Origin: Bombyx mori
Lineage: Eukaryota; Arthropoda; Insecta; Lepidoptera; Bombycidae
Length of the DNA: 64,000 nt
Reading direction: 5' to 3'
Assembly: GCF_030269925.1 (NCBI RefSeq)
Contig: NC_085123.1
Span: 248,001 to 312,000, forward strand
Shown piece after piece: positions 11,073 through 21,689 of the stretch (its first letter is position 1; each line of letters opens with the position of its first letter). Position numbers and translations under genes: made by a program. The notes beneath the pieces were generated by a model. It did not search any database. It was not told the origin of the DNA and saw only the letters and a list, made by a program, of their open reading frames with translations.

Positions 11073-12523
11073 TCATGAAGCCCGAATAATTCTAGCAACG
11101 TCATTAATACTAATGAATACATTTGGAATTTCAATTCTTTCAGGTTCACCGTTTTCAGGTATATCTGGCACACTAAGTCGTATTAAGTCTTGTTCACTAA
11201 TCTGGACATTTTCGTCAATGCGTACATCTCTATAAAGTGGGTTATTTCTAGTTAACCATCTTAAAGCGCTGTAGAATTTTTCGCGAGATATTGTGAACTC
11301 TCTTGTGATGTTCAAATTCTCCAAACGTTCTGTAACTACAACGATACCCACCTGGCTGGAAGATCTTGGAAGCATATTAGGTAATCTTTCACTGACCTCA
11401 AAGATATCTTGGGCAAACAACACTGCTTATCCGCGGAAACCGTACTGCCCGTATAGCCCAGTAAATTTTACGATTTTAACAAGCGGGATGATTCTACACA
11501 GCAATCGCTGCTCTGCTTGCGTCAGCGCTTGAATCTCATCTGGTATTGAACCTGGATCCAGATTATTCCAGTACGCCTTTGATGGTGCTATTGTTTTATT
11601 ACTGGTCACATGTGTTTGGCAGCGCGAACATAAAAGTAATGTTGTTTTTGAAGACAGTTCTGCAGGTAGATATCCTAATACAGCTGTGTTGTAACGTACA
11701 GTATGAATTTGGTTAGGATATCAATGCTTCGTGCAAATGTCACAAACGTGTATACACGATGTGTTAATGTCATTTTCAAACGCTTGTACATGATTTTCAG
11801 CTCTGCGTTGCCGTGCACGCTCACGTTGGTTATTTAACCTGTCGTGGCGTTGCTCAGTGTTTCTGAAGCTTCTAACTCTTTTCGTCTCTCACGCCGTCCT
11901 GTTAACCTGGCCTCATGTTGCTCAGGTGTTTCTGACGCTAATAGCTCTATTTGTCTGTTACGTTGTAATCTTAGCCTGGACTCATGACGCCGAAGTGTTT
12001 CTGACGCTATTAGCTCTCTTCGTCTGTCACGTTGTGATGCTAGCCTAGACTCATGACGCTCGGGTGTTTCTGACGCTATTAGCTCTCTTCGTCTGTCACG
12101 TTGTGATGCTAGCCTGGACTCATGACGCTCGGGTGTTTCTGACGCTATTAGCTCTCTTCGTCTGTCACGTTGTGATGCTAGCCTGCACTCATGACGCTCA
12201 GGTGTTTCTGACTCTACCAGCTGCCTTTGTCTCTCACGTTGTGCTATTAACCTGGTATCATGTTGCTCAGGTGTTTCTGTTGCTAACCGTTCTCTTCGTT
12301 TCTGTAGTCAACTGTGGGTTTCATTTTCACTTTCCTTTGCACGTTTCGTTCTATACTTTTCTTTTGCCTTTTCGAGCCTTCTTTTTCGTTGTGTAGCAGT
12401 TTCGTTTTTATTTTTGTTTGCTTTTTTATTTATTGTTACCATGTTGTTCCCACGATTAAGGGGCATTTTGACGGTCGACCCCGCCAGAAGTCCAGCAAAG
12501 GGGCAAGGCTTAATATACAACAA
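11073..12523 (-). pseudogene. Helitron RepHel N-terminal remnant
   Basis: This is the N-terminal half of an autonomous Helitron protein. In order on the minus strand: a basic start (about 12480-12310, with TQRKRRLEKAKEKYRTKRAK); a run of 23-residue repeats of the type RLASQRDRRELIASETPER; a Cys-containing segment; and the Helitron-associated domain with YGQYGFRG, AVLFAQDIFEVSERLP and FYSALRWLTRNNPLY. Two in-frame stops break it: TGA after ENETHS near 12308, and TAA after YGFRG at 11427-11429. The Rep nuclease (HUH) domain that should follow is deleted. Confidence 0.75.
11855..12310 (-). repeat. 69-bp coding tandem repeats in Helitron
   Basis: About six to seven units of roughly 69 bp repeat across this stretch, each with GGTGTTTCTGACGCTATTAG on the plus strand. 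The three central units (about 11994-12195) are nearly identical and the outer ones diverged. On the minus strand they encode 23-residue Arg/Glu-rich repeats, typical of Helitron N-termini. The hydrophobic plus-strand open frames are merely their antisense. Confidence 0.85.
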
Positions 12524-12689
12524 GATGCGCCCAATCTTGAGGGGGAAGCGCTGACGACATTACATTTTTACCCACCCTAATGCCATACAGTCCTCGGCAC
12601 GTTTTAACCTATTACCTTAACTTGGGTGGTATAGCTACCGCTTACTAACGAGGTATCTAATTACCTAATTTTTTTTATCTGCCCCTCTA

Positions 12690-13195
12690 ACGTCACACAA
12701 TCTTGGACGCAACTGTTCTCGACACGACTAATCATGCCCCCACCTAATACGCCATTTTGTAACTTGTAACACCTAATACGAAATTTTGACATAATGACAG
12801 TATTCTGCTAGTGTAGTCCTATTATTTGATACCCATATTGTGGTGGTTGTGGAAAAATATGTACCTAGTCCGCCATATTGGAACGGCGTCCATCTTGAAT
12901 TTTAAATTTTGACATAATCATCGTGTTTTACTAGTGTAGCCCTTTCATTTGATACCCATATTGAGGCGTTTAAGGAAAAATATGTAATCCGCCATTTTGT
13001 ATCGGCGGCCATCTTAGATTTATAATGTCATTGATTTTATTATATTGTATTGTCATCTAAATTAAATGTGTGTACCAAATTTCAGATCAATCTGACAACG
13101 GGAAGGTGCTTAAATTTCAATTTCTAATTTTGACCCAAATAAATAAAAAACAAATTCCGTACAGGTCGAGCTAAATAAAACCGTTTAAAAAGTTA
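12690..13195 (-). repeat. Diverged tandem duplication upstream of the Helitron remnant
   Basis: Two diverged units of about 120 bp, at roughly 12782-12905 and 12906-13025, share ATTTTGACATAAT, CTAGTGTAG..CTTT/ATTTGATACCCATATTG and CCGCCAT..TTGG/TATCGGCG blocks. A third partial unit may precede them. The right end (about 13165-13195) carries an AAATAAAACCGTTT motif that also occurs in both arms of the inverted repeat at 9739-10666. I infer this is the non-coding 5' region of the Helitron-like element. Confidence 0.5.
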
Positions 13196-13202
13196 AATAT
13201 CT

Positions 13203-13445
13203 TTTTTTATTGCATAGTTGGGTGGACGAGCTTACAGCCCACCCGGTGTTAAGTGGTTACCGGAGCCCATAAACATTTACTACGTAAATGCTGCCACCCA
13301 CTCTGAGAAATGAGTTCTAAGATCTCAGTATAGTTACGGCTGCCCCATCCTTCAAACCGAAACGCATTACTGCTTCAAATTAGAAATAGGCAGGGTGATT
13401 ATACCTACCCGCGCGGACTCACAAGAGGGCTTACCACCAGTATAA
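13203..13445 (-). mobile_element. Bm1 SINE, 3' part
   Basis: The reverse complement of Bm1 runs from TTTTTTTATTGCATAGTTGGG to GGGCTTACCACCAGT. Immediately after it, up to about 13502, a degenerate 24-bp unit of the CAAGATGTCCTACCACCAA type is repeated about three times, apparently derived from the Bm1 end. Confidence 0.8.
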
Positions 13446-14575
13446 GAGGTATCACCGGTACAAAACGTCCTACTACCAATACAAGATGTCCTACCACCAT
13501 ATCTTCCATATCATCCATATTATTACTCGCAGAAGTTTTTGTATCTATAAATCCACCGGCCACTGCGGCCCTCATGGACTACTTGCGACTACCCCAGAGT
13601 ATTCGGCGTATCCAAAACATATATTTACTTGGGTAGATAGATATTCTTTACTTCCTCTGAGCAGAGAATGTGCTCTCCAAGGGATAAGTATCTTTTTCTG
13701 TTTAAGGTCACACAGGCTCAAGGTGCAATCACAGAATATCTGTAAAGAGGGTTCGTCCTCCTCCTCATTGTTTGTGCAAAGATTGAATCAGCAGTAAGAC
13801 TGAGTTTGAGTATGTGCCTCACAACATGTGATGCCCCTTTGGCGTCCTTCAGCAAATTAAATGAAGAAGACCAGTTAATATAATAATACCATGTATGTTT
13901 ATAAAGGCCTTCCTAAAATACTTGGATGCTCTGCGTGGTAGAGGATATGCAAGAGAAGAGCACGTAATATGCAGAGGTCACGTAAGATAGGCTTGAATGG
14001 AAAGATACGGTAAGAAGAAGAAGAATGTACATACACACATACATATTGACTAGTAAACTTTAACCACGCAGCGCTACAGATGTAGAAAAAGAGTGGTCGT
14101 GGCCATCACTTTCGTTGGTCAAAACTAATAACCCGGTATTAAAAACGGTGTCGCTCGCGTGTCCGTCTGAGATTATTAAGATCATGGACGTTTCCGTGTT
14201 TCATTTCGCAGTCCTTTCAATTTCCTCATCTTATATAAAATAGAAACTTGAATTAATCCAATATTGATAATATAATAGAGATTATTAACAAAGAGGGCCT
14301 CAATAATATAATTGATAATAATAAGTTTACAGTTGTCTGTTGTTTCGGATGACTACGGTCTTGTTTGTCAACGTTAGAACATTATCCAAATTAGTTGCAA
14401 ATAATAAAATTAAAATAATAAATGACCGATCCCACCAGAAAATTAATTTTAATTATACCTAGTCTATAGTTTAATTATACCTATAGTAAAATAATTGAAA
14501 CAGGTTTATTCATTATGTAACCATTCATATACCAAAATGAACTTAACAAAACATAGATTCTTATGACACTAAAGT
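13446..14575. other. No supported gene
   Basis: This includes a 103-codon plus-strand open frame (13486-13797) that starts inside the degenerate Bm1 repeats and has no recognisable domain. The rest is AT-rich. The left flank and terminal inverted repeat of the mariner element should lie near 14400-14575, but I could not define the TIR. Confidence 0.35.
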
Positions 14576-15490
14576 TTATTCAAAATGACCTCCGTGATTT
14601 TGAATACAGGCCTTCAATCTGCGCGGTCAGTCGTCTATCGCAGCACGAACGAGGTCCATGTCAATATCGGCGGTTGCCTTAATCAAGGATGTCTTGAGTG
14701 ACTCCAAATTGGGATGAGGCTTTGAGCACGCCTTTTCCTCCAAGTGTTGCCATATCTTGTAATCTAACGGATTCAAATCTGGACTGGAGGAGGGCCAGTC
14801 TTCGTGCCGGATGAAGTCGATTTCACGCGCCGCCAGCCAGTCTGGTGTGCTCTTCGCTCTATTAGCTGGCGCCGAATCTTGTTGGAATACCCAGTGCCTG
14901 TTATTGAACATGGTAGGAGAAACAGGTTCCACAAGGTTCGTCAGGACTGTATTTTGATACACAACTGCATTCGTTTTTACACCTTTCTCACAAAAATGTA
15001 CATCTGTTAAGCCCCAATGCGAAACTCCCAACCATACCATGAGCGAGGATGGAAAATGACCTCGTTGGACACGCGGAATACGGTTGCTCGCTTCTTCACT
15101 ACTGTGTGCGTACACCTTATCATTTTGTTTGTTGTAGCTCTCTTCTACGGTAAAAAATTTTTCATCCGAAAAAAGAATTTCCCGATATTTTTTTCCCGCG
15201 TACCGCTTCAACAAAGCGTGGCATCTCTTCAGTCTCAGGTCCATTAGACGAGCATTCAAACGATGTCCTGTTTTTCTTCGATATGCCCGAAGCCCTAAGT
15301 CTTCATTTAACACCCTTTTCACCGTGGTTCTGCTTAACCCCATCTGAAGGGCCAACAGTTTCTGCTTACGTTTGGGATTTCTTTGAATTCGCGCCTTCAC
15401 AGCTTTTATCACTGCTGGAGTCCTAATAGATCGAGGGCGATCACTTCTTGACCTGTCATCTACACTAGAGTCTTCATTGTATCGTTTGAT
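14576..15490 (-). pseudogene. Mariner (DD37D) transposase, C-terminal part
   Basis: This is the larger part of a Tc1/mariner-superfamily transposase that cuts and pastes TA-flanked elements. It carries the DNA-binding linker (SDRPRSIRTPAVIKAVKARI), the catalytic FSDEKFF, QQDSAPAN and SPDLNPLDYKIW. The second and third catalytic aspartates are separated by 37 residues, the D,D37D spacing of the basal (maT/Bmmar1-like) mariner lineage. The frame is open from the LINE junction at 15490 to a TGA at 14627-14629. It would continue past that TGA with a typical C-terminus to TAA at 14576-14578, so the TGA looks like a Trp-to-stop change. The missing N-terminus is at 17545-17673. Confidence 0.85.
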
Positions 15491-17544
15491 TCAAATTCAA
15501 ATTCAAATTCAAAATAATTTATTTCAACTTGGATGCCATCAAAAACACACTTGTTGAATGTCAAAATATAAAAGAAAATGCTAACTCTACCACCGGTACC
15601 AAAAAAAGCCACAGTCCTGAGAAGAACCGGCGAAACAAACTCAGCGGGTTTTTTTTTTTTTTTTGTATTTTCTCAACTATTTTCTTTTTTTTTTTAAATA
15701 AGAAAACATATTACAGTATACGAAAAAACAAGTCAAAAAAATACAATTCAAATAAATAATAATAATAATGAAAAATGAAAAGGCCAGGAGCGAACGCCTC
15801 ATTCCCACGTAGTGCCATCTAGTAAAAAATCCATAACTTTATAATATGCCTTGTTGCACAAACGTTCCTTGACAGTTTTCTTAAATTTATGAACAGGTAG
15901 TAGTTGAACGTTTTGTGGGATCTTGTTGAAAAGTTGTACACCCAGCCCCCTGAAAGAGTTGCTTATTTTCTTAATTCGAGCCGCCGGCAACGCAAGCCTA
16001 TGTTTGTTCCTAGTGTTCACATTATGCAAATCGCAGACTCTGGGGAATTCTACAATGTTTTTACGCACGTACAATAAATTTTCAAAAATGTATTGGGACG
16101 CTAAAGTTAGAATTTTGATTTCTTTAAACTTGTCCCTCAAGGATTCCCTCGGGTGCATATTATAAATAGTACGAATAGCCCTCTTCTGCAGGATGAAAAT
16201 AGTTTCGACATTGGCAGCATTGCCCCATAGCAAAATGCCATAGGACATAACACTATGAAAATAACTGAAATAAACTAGACGTGCCGTATCTTCATCAGTA
16301 TACGTTCGTATTTTTTTTACCGCAAACGCTGCAGAACTAAGTTTATTCGCTAACTTGCATATGTGAGGACCCCACTGCAGCCTGGAATCAACTGTTATAC
16401 CAAGAAAAACTGTCGAATCAACAAGCTCCAGTGTCTCTCCACTTACAATGATATTAGTGTCTACATGTCTAACATTAGGTGTGGTAAATTTTATACATTT
16501 TGTTTTTTTGTTATTTAATAACAGATTATTAACACTAAACCAATGTACCACGCGTAAGATAGCATCATTCACATCGTCAAATCTTCCAATTGTCGTTTAA
16601 TTTTAAACAATAAGGATGTATCATCAGCGAATAATACGACCTCGTGACGGGTTTCAATAAACTTTGGTATATCATTGATATACACAAGAAATAAGAAAGG
16701 ACCCAATATGGAACCCTGAGGAACACCCATATTAAGTAAGACACCGGAAGATCTCTTTCCTTTAACGTCTACCTTTTGGATTCTTCCGGATAAATAAGAT
16801 TTAATAAGTTCTAATGAAACGCCCCTAATACCATAATGGTGTAATTTCCTCAACAATGTATTATGCTCAACACAATCAAAAGCTTTAGATAAGTCGCAGA
16901 ATACCCCAATGGCATTATGCGATTCCTCCCAAGCCTGAAAAATATTTTTAATAAGATCTACACCTGCATCAATAGTCGAACGGCCTCTAGTGAATCCATA
17001 TTGTTTGTTATGAAGCAGGTTATTGGAATAGAAATGGTTCAAAAGCTGTTCCAAAATAATTTTTTCAAAAATTTTACTCAATGTAGGTAGTACTGAAATG
17101 GGTCTAAAGTTAGTGGGGTCAAAAGTACTACCAGATTTAAACAGAGGTATTATTTTACTATATTTCATTAGATCAGGAAACACACCACTATCAATACAGT
17201 AATTAAATATTATAGCAAGGTAAGGTGCGATTATATCAATAATGGATTTTATAACCTTAATTGATATTCCCCATAAATCACCAGTTTTTTAAATATTAAT
17301 GAGCTTGAAATTATCAATTATGTCCTTTATAGCAATATTTGTGAACTTAAAGTTAACACTGCATTTATCAACATGATCTTGCAGTAATGATTCGGCGACG
17401 GTAGGAGATGAAATTAAAGATTTTGTAGTAGAAGCTGGGATATCAGCAAAGTAGCGCTCAAAGGCACTGGCCACTTCTTGATGAGAAGTTATTATTTTAT
17501 CATTGATTTTCAAAATTGATTCAGCATTGCTGTTTCTGACATTC
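15491..17544 (-). mobile_element. 5'-truncated CR1/L2-group LINE inserted in mariner
   Basis: The element is 2054 bp long and lacks its endonuclease region. Its 3' end is an ATTCAA/TTGAAT microsatellite-like tail (15491-15513), typical of CR1-related LINEs. GAT flanks it on both sides (15488-15490 and 17545-17547) and fits a 3-bp target duplication. The mariner reading frame resumes exactly across the junction. A second poly(T)-rich block lies at 15650-15700 within its 3' UTR. Confidence 0.85.
15799..17540 (-). pseudogene. LINE reverse transcriptase (broken)
   Basis: The reverse transcriptase domain is well preserved: FRPISVLPTLSKIFEK, YGFTRGRSTIDA, FCDLSKAFDCVEH, GVPQGSILGPFLFLVYIND and LFADDTSL (catalytic DD). 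A C-terminal domain with MSYGILLWGNA and LQKRAIRTIYN follows. It is broken by an in-frame TAA at 17289-17291 and a single-base frameshift near 16570-16575, just after KRQLED. It ends at a stop at 15799. The domain copies LINE RNA into DNA at the nicked target. The motif set fits CR1/L2/Daphne-type elements; the exact family needs a search. Confidence 0.85.
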
Positions 17545-17673
17545 GATGGTACGATAAATGAATCTTTTGGTTATATTCAAATTTTTCAGTATGTTAAAAA
17601 TTTGAATTGGCGCGTAACCGCAACGATGCAACGCAATAACTGCAACACGGTCTTCTTTAAGCGTCCACTCCAT
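17545..17673 (-). pseudogene. Mariner (DD37D) transposase, N-terminal part
   Basis: The ATG at 17673-17671 opens a 43-codon frame starting MEWTLKEDRVAVIALHRCGY. It forms the first helix-turn-helix and ends at the codon ATC that is duplicated at the LINE junction. Joined to the left part, the gene would span 346 codons with one nonsense codon, close to the usual mariner length of about 340-350. Too short to be noticed as a gene alone. Confidence 0.8.
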
Positions 17674-17954
17674 ATTTAAAAATGAGTAAAATTCTAAAAG
17701 TATACATTTTTATTTTCATGAACAATTCGAAATTCGAATTCAATAAACTTTTTTGTGGCCAGCATTCTAAAAGAAAAGTTTTTACTGTGTGACAATACAT
17801 ATGACCTGACTAGTTATCAGCTTTATTTTTTGTCAAATCTCATAAATGCGGAAACTTGTTGTATAAAGTTAAACTCAGGTTTAATCGAGTTCTAAAGTCA
17901 TTGAGTTGTTTAGAAACGCATGTTGGTGGTTCATCGAATTAATAAAGAAATTTT
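17674..17954. other. Mariner 5' flank and unassigned AT-rich DNA
   Basis: The non-coding 5' end of the mariner element should lie here, possibly ending near 17800 (TGTGTGACAATA). The matching inverted repeat on the other side was not found by eye. Confidence 0.3.
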
Positions 17955-18163
17955 ACAGATTACTCTTGTGAGTCCGCAAGTACCCTGCCTATTTCTGTCG
18001 TGAAGCAATAATGCGTTTCGGTTTGAAGGGCGGGGCAGCCGTTGTAACCTTAGAACTTATATCTCAAGGTGGGTGGCGCATTTGCTTTGTAGATGTCCAT
18101 GGGCTCCAGTAACCACTTAACACCAGGTGGGCTGTGAGCTCGTCCACCCATAAAAAAAAGATT
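17955..18163 (+). mobile_element. Bm1 SINE, 3' part
   Basis: The copy has the CTCTTGTGAGTCCGC start, a small deletion before TACCCTGCC, and the usual GGGCTCCAGTAACCACTTAAC tail followed by A-rich sequence. Confidence 0.8.
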
Positions 18164-18434
18164 AAGCATCGTCAAGAGTGTTTCGGAGATTAGTCATTAA
18201 ACTTCTGTTACCTTGTTTATTTAGAACACCAATAATATATTATTAGTCATTATCTATCGTTTATATCGTTTTATAATTAGCGACAGTGGACGGTGTCCTG
18301 CAGTGGTCTGTTTGCAGTGGCGAATCAACGGCCCGCGTGTATTGGCCTGTTACTCTTTGTTTAAATTATTTTGTAAGCGTGATTTAAACGGTAATTATGA
18401 AAGGAACCCATCATTTATTCCTTCATTTTATTTC

Positions 18435-18565
18435 TGTTGCGGAGGCGGGTGATTGAGCCTACTACCCGGTGTACAGTTGTTACTGGAGTCTATTGGCATC
18501 ACAACGTGAATGCCGTAACCTCCCCTAGGTATAAATAAGCTCGAAGTCTCAATAGTATTCTAAAG
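18435..18565 (-). mobile_element. Decayed Bm1 SINE
   Basis: A degraded minus-strand Bm1 tail keeps CCGGTGTACAGTTGTTACTGGAGTC, GAATGCCGTAACC and an AAGTCTCAATAGTATT block. It directly precedes the tRNA-like head of the next Bm1. Confidence 0.45.
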
Positions 18566-18567
18566 TT

Positions 18568-19092
18568 TTATATTGAAGTCTACGTGGCCTAAAGGATAAG
18601 GCGTCCGATGCATTCGTGTTGAGCGATGCACCGGTGTTCGAATCCCCCCGGCATGTACCAACTTTTCTAATGAAATACTTAACAAATTTGAATGTTCTCC
18701 GAAACCCTATTTACTGGTGGTAGGACCTCTTGTAAGTCCGCGCGGGTGGGTACTACCACCCTGCCTATTTCTGCCGTGAAGCAGTAATGCGTTTCGGTTT
18801 GAAGTGTGGGGCAGCCGTTGTAATTATACTGAGAACTTAGAACTTATATCTTTTTTATTTTATTTCTTTATTGCTTAGATGGGTGGACGAGATCACAGCT
18901 CACCTGGTGTTAAGTGTTTACTGGACCCCATATACATCCACAACGTAAATGCAGCACCCACCTTGAGATCTGACCACCAGTATCTCAAGGTGGGTGGTGG
19001 CATTTACGTTGTCAATGTCTATGGGCTCCGGTATCCACTTAAAATAAGGTGGGCCGTGAGCTCGTCCACCCATCAACGAAAAAAAAAAACTG
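18568..19092 (+). mobile_element. Bm1 SINE interrupted by an inverted Bm1 fragment
   Basis: A plus-strand Bm1 with tRNA-like head (TGGCCTAAAGGATAAGGCG, then GGTGTTCGAATCC) runs to 18850 and resumes at about 18981 with ATCTCAAGGTGGGTGG, ending in A-rich sequence at 19092. Between them lies a minus-strand Bm1 piece (about 18851-18980) with an internal deletion. TATC occurs at both junctions, a possible target duplication. The two opposite tails can pair over about 100 bp. Confidence 0.75.
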
Positions 19093-19654
19093 CTATGCCA
19101 CACTTACAATATCTCCTGCCACTGGGACAGTCACACATACACCAGCTTTAAAGCAATCCTCATACCGTATATCTCGCTGCCACATTAACAAGCGACTTAA
19201 ACGTAATCATCGCCCTGAACATTAACAATGGCATATAGTGAACGGTTGCTAACGTGACGTCACGTAAATCATATAATATAGAAAACAGAGTCCGTGCGAA
19301 TTATTCCAGTCTCACGCGACCTTCCGCACTGCGATCTAATGCAATTTACACGTTGAACTCATGTTTCAAGGTGACCACTGTACCGAGACTACTGCTACGT
19401 GTGGAGGAGGGTATACGCGAATTGTTTATCGAATGAGAATTTAGTTGTAGGTTCATCCTCCTCGACCAATCGATCGCGCATTGCTGAGCAGTGTGATGCA
19501 AGAATCATACGGGGTAAGGTCATACGACATTGATATTAAAGTGACAAGCAATGGGGCACAAGTGATACTCGATCACCTGGAACCAGAGGAACTATATAAA
19601 AAGATTAACCACCTCGACAAAAAACAAACATTCTTGTTCATCACACGAAGGTTT
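19093..19654. other. No supported gene
   Basis: Several short plus-strand open frames (19254-19436, 19481-19699) have no recognised domain. The second runs into the tRNA-like block. Confidence 0.35.
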
Positions 19655-19707
19655 GCTCAATGTGGGAATCGAACCTACGACTCTAAGCCCATAAGTTAGA
19701 TGCGCTA

Positions 19708-19709
<2 letters not shown>
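19655..19709 (-). other. tRNA-like sequence (SINE head or tRNA pseudogene), interrupted
   Basis: On the minus strand this contains GGTTCGATTCCCAC, a good polymerase III B box / T-arm, preceded by TAGCGCATCTAAC that resembles a D-arm to anticodon-stem segment. The 5' portion is separated by the LINE insertion and continues at 21477. Stems are imperfect and the anticodon loop does not fit a standard tRNA, so a SINE head or pseudogene is more likely than a working tRNA. Confidence 0.45.
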
Positions 19710-19749
<40 letters not shown>

Positions 19750-21468
19750 ATTGAAAGTTTACTGGTGGCCCGAAGGCCTTTCCAGTTTCACCAGGACAGG
19801 TGGGCGAGCAAAGGCTCAGCCAAGAGGGGTGGGATTTGCTAACAACTGCCCGAGCGCCTCCGAAGGAGACCTAACAACTCAAGAGCAATTGTTTCGCGAA
19901 TGAATCTACTACCGGATCGGAATCGCGACCCGCTGAGAAGATCCGGCGAGAAACTCAGCGGGCTGATGCATGGGTTAGGTTGCACGTCGACCTCTTTGTC
20001 GAGTTCGACGAGTACGGTTACCGGGGTCCCTAAGCCTGCCCCTAGTATTAGAGCTGAAGGCATCTAATGCAAAGGTTATTGGATCTGATGGATCCGTAAG
20101 GACGTGTCTAGGGCGTCGACGGTGACTGGCTCCTGCATGATCAGGATTCGGGGAGTAGTCAGCGGCGGCAACGATAAGGCGATTATCATGACGCATAGCC
20201 TTATCGAAGTATCGTTCCGACGCTGACTTCATGTATTTCCGAATTGATTCGAGGCCCAGGTCGTCGTGTAGGTCAACGTTCCTCACGAACCACGGAGCCC
20301 CGACAGCTAACCTGCAAAAGCGGGATTGTAGGGATTGGAGGGTGTCTATGTGTGTGCGGGCCGCGTGAGCGAACACCACACTCGCGTAAGTCATGACGGG
20401 CCTTATGCAAGTTTTGTAAAGTGTCACCTTGTTCCGAAGGGACATTTTACTCCGCTTACAGATCATGGGGTAGAGTCTACCGAGAATAAACGCGGCACGG
20501 TCACGGACTGATTTTATATGCGGGCGGAATGTCATCGATGCATCCAGGGTAACGCCCAGGTACTTGACCTTCCTGGCCCAGGGTATGGGTTGTCTAAAGA
20601 GAGTAATCGGGGGTGTGAGATTCCTCCTCCTAATCCGGGAGGAAATCCGTGTGGAGCTTCCCCTCTGAAATAGCACCGCAGTACTTTTCGCTGGGTTGAT
20701 GTCTATGCGCCATTTTCGGAACCACTGTCCTAGGGCTAGGGCTGCGCTCTGAAGCTTCTTCGCGATTAGGGACTTATTTCTACTAGAATAGTAAACAGTC
20801 GTGTCGTCGGCGAATAAAGCTAAATGGGTCGGCGGCGACCGGGGAATATCGTTGACGAATAAGCTAAATAGGAGGGGTGAGAGGACAGAGCCTTGCGGGA
20901 CTCCAGCTGTGAGAGGTCGTGGGGAGGAGCGGGTTCCCTCGACTCGATATCGAAAAGAGCGGTTCGACAAGAAGTCCCGTATGATGAGCACGAGACTATC
21001 CGGCACGCCCATGTTAAATAGTTTGAAAATCAAACCATTGTGCCAGACTTTGTCGAACGCTTTTGCGACGTCGAAGAAGAGAGCTCCCGTGTATAACGGT
21101 TTTGGTCGATTAAGCCCCACAAGAATGTGCTCCGTGAGGCGGTGCACCTGTTGAACGCATGAGTGATTTGTACGGAATCCGAATTGTTCATCGATAAGAA
21201 TGCCCTTGGATGAGACGAAGTCTCTGAGGCGTTTGTAGAGCAGACGCTCATACAGTTTGCCTAGAGACATGAGGAGGCTAATCGGGCGGTAGCTCGTCGG
21301 ATGATTTTTTGGTTTACCGGGTTTATGTATGCCGATAACGTCCGCTTCTTTCCACACCGCGGGAAAGATACAGTTCGCCATAGCGGCATTGAAAATAGAT
21401 GCCAACATCACGATGAGTTGGACGGGTAGAAGTTTAATAACGCGGTTGGATATACCGTCGGAACCGGG
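19710..21468 (-). mobile_element. Jockey-like LINE, 5' truncated
   Basis: The element has a poly(A) tail (poly-T on the plus strand, about 19710-19746), a 3' UTR, and the reverse transcriptase part of ORF2. GCGCTAAG occurs at 19702-19709 and 21469-21476, an 8-bp target duplication that fixes both ends. It is truncated inside ORF2 just before PGSDGIS. Related 3' tails occur at 925, 4288, 7300, 21690, 29925, 37163 and 52195. Confidence 0.85.
19975..21468 (-). pseudogene. Jockey-like ORF2 reverse transcriptase, 5' truncated
   Basis: The frame is open to the truncation point. It contains the start of the RT domain (PGSDGISNRVIKLL), YRPISLLMSLGKLYER, EQFGFRTNHSC, FFDVAKAFDKVWH (first catalytic Asp), GVPQGSVLSPLLFSLF and LALFADDTTVY (catalytic DD). 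A C-terminal part with CIRPVMTYASVVFAHAA and LQSRFCRLAVGAP follows. The endonuclease is missing. About 495 codons remain, uninterrupted, so the copy is relatively young, but it cannot move without an endonuclease and promoter. Its annotated start would be arbitrary because the element is truncated. Confidence 0.85.
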
Positions 21469-21689
21469 GCGCTAAGTATTGCGTCACCGAATCATCGAGT
21501 GATATACGATCATTATAGACTTACATGGGTACTATAAGATATTATATTCTAATACATACTTGAATCCAAACTAGTAAAAAAAAGCTATATTCCGTCGATA
21601 GTATTATTGAACACGCGCGTGGTATGGCCCACATAAATCTAGTTGTGTTATTCATAAACCTTCTTCTTCACAATCGTTCGACCCACATG

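Noticed and set aside
11857..12396. Plus-strand hydrophobic open frames with repeated FLTLLALFVCHVVMLA
   Set aside because: They are antisense to the 69-bp Helitron coding repeats. The minus strand gives the known Helitron-type Arg/Glu repeats.
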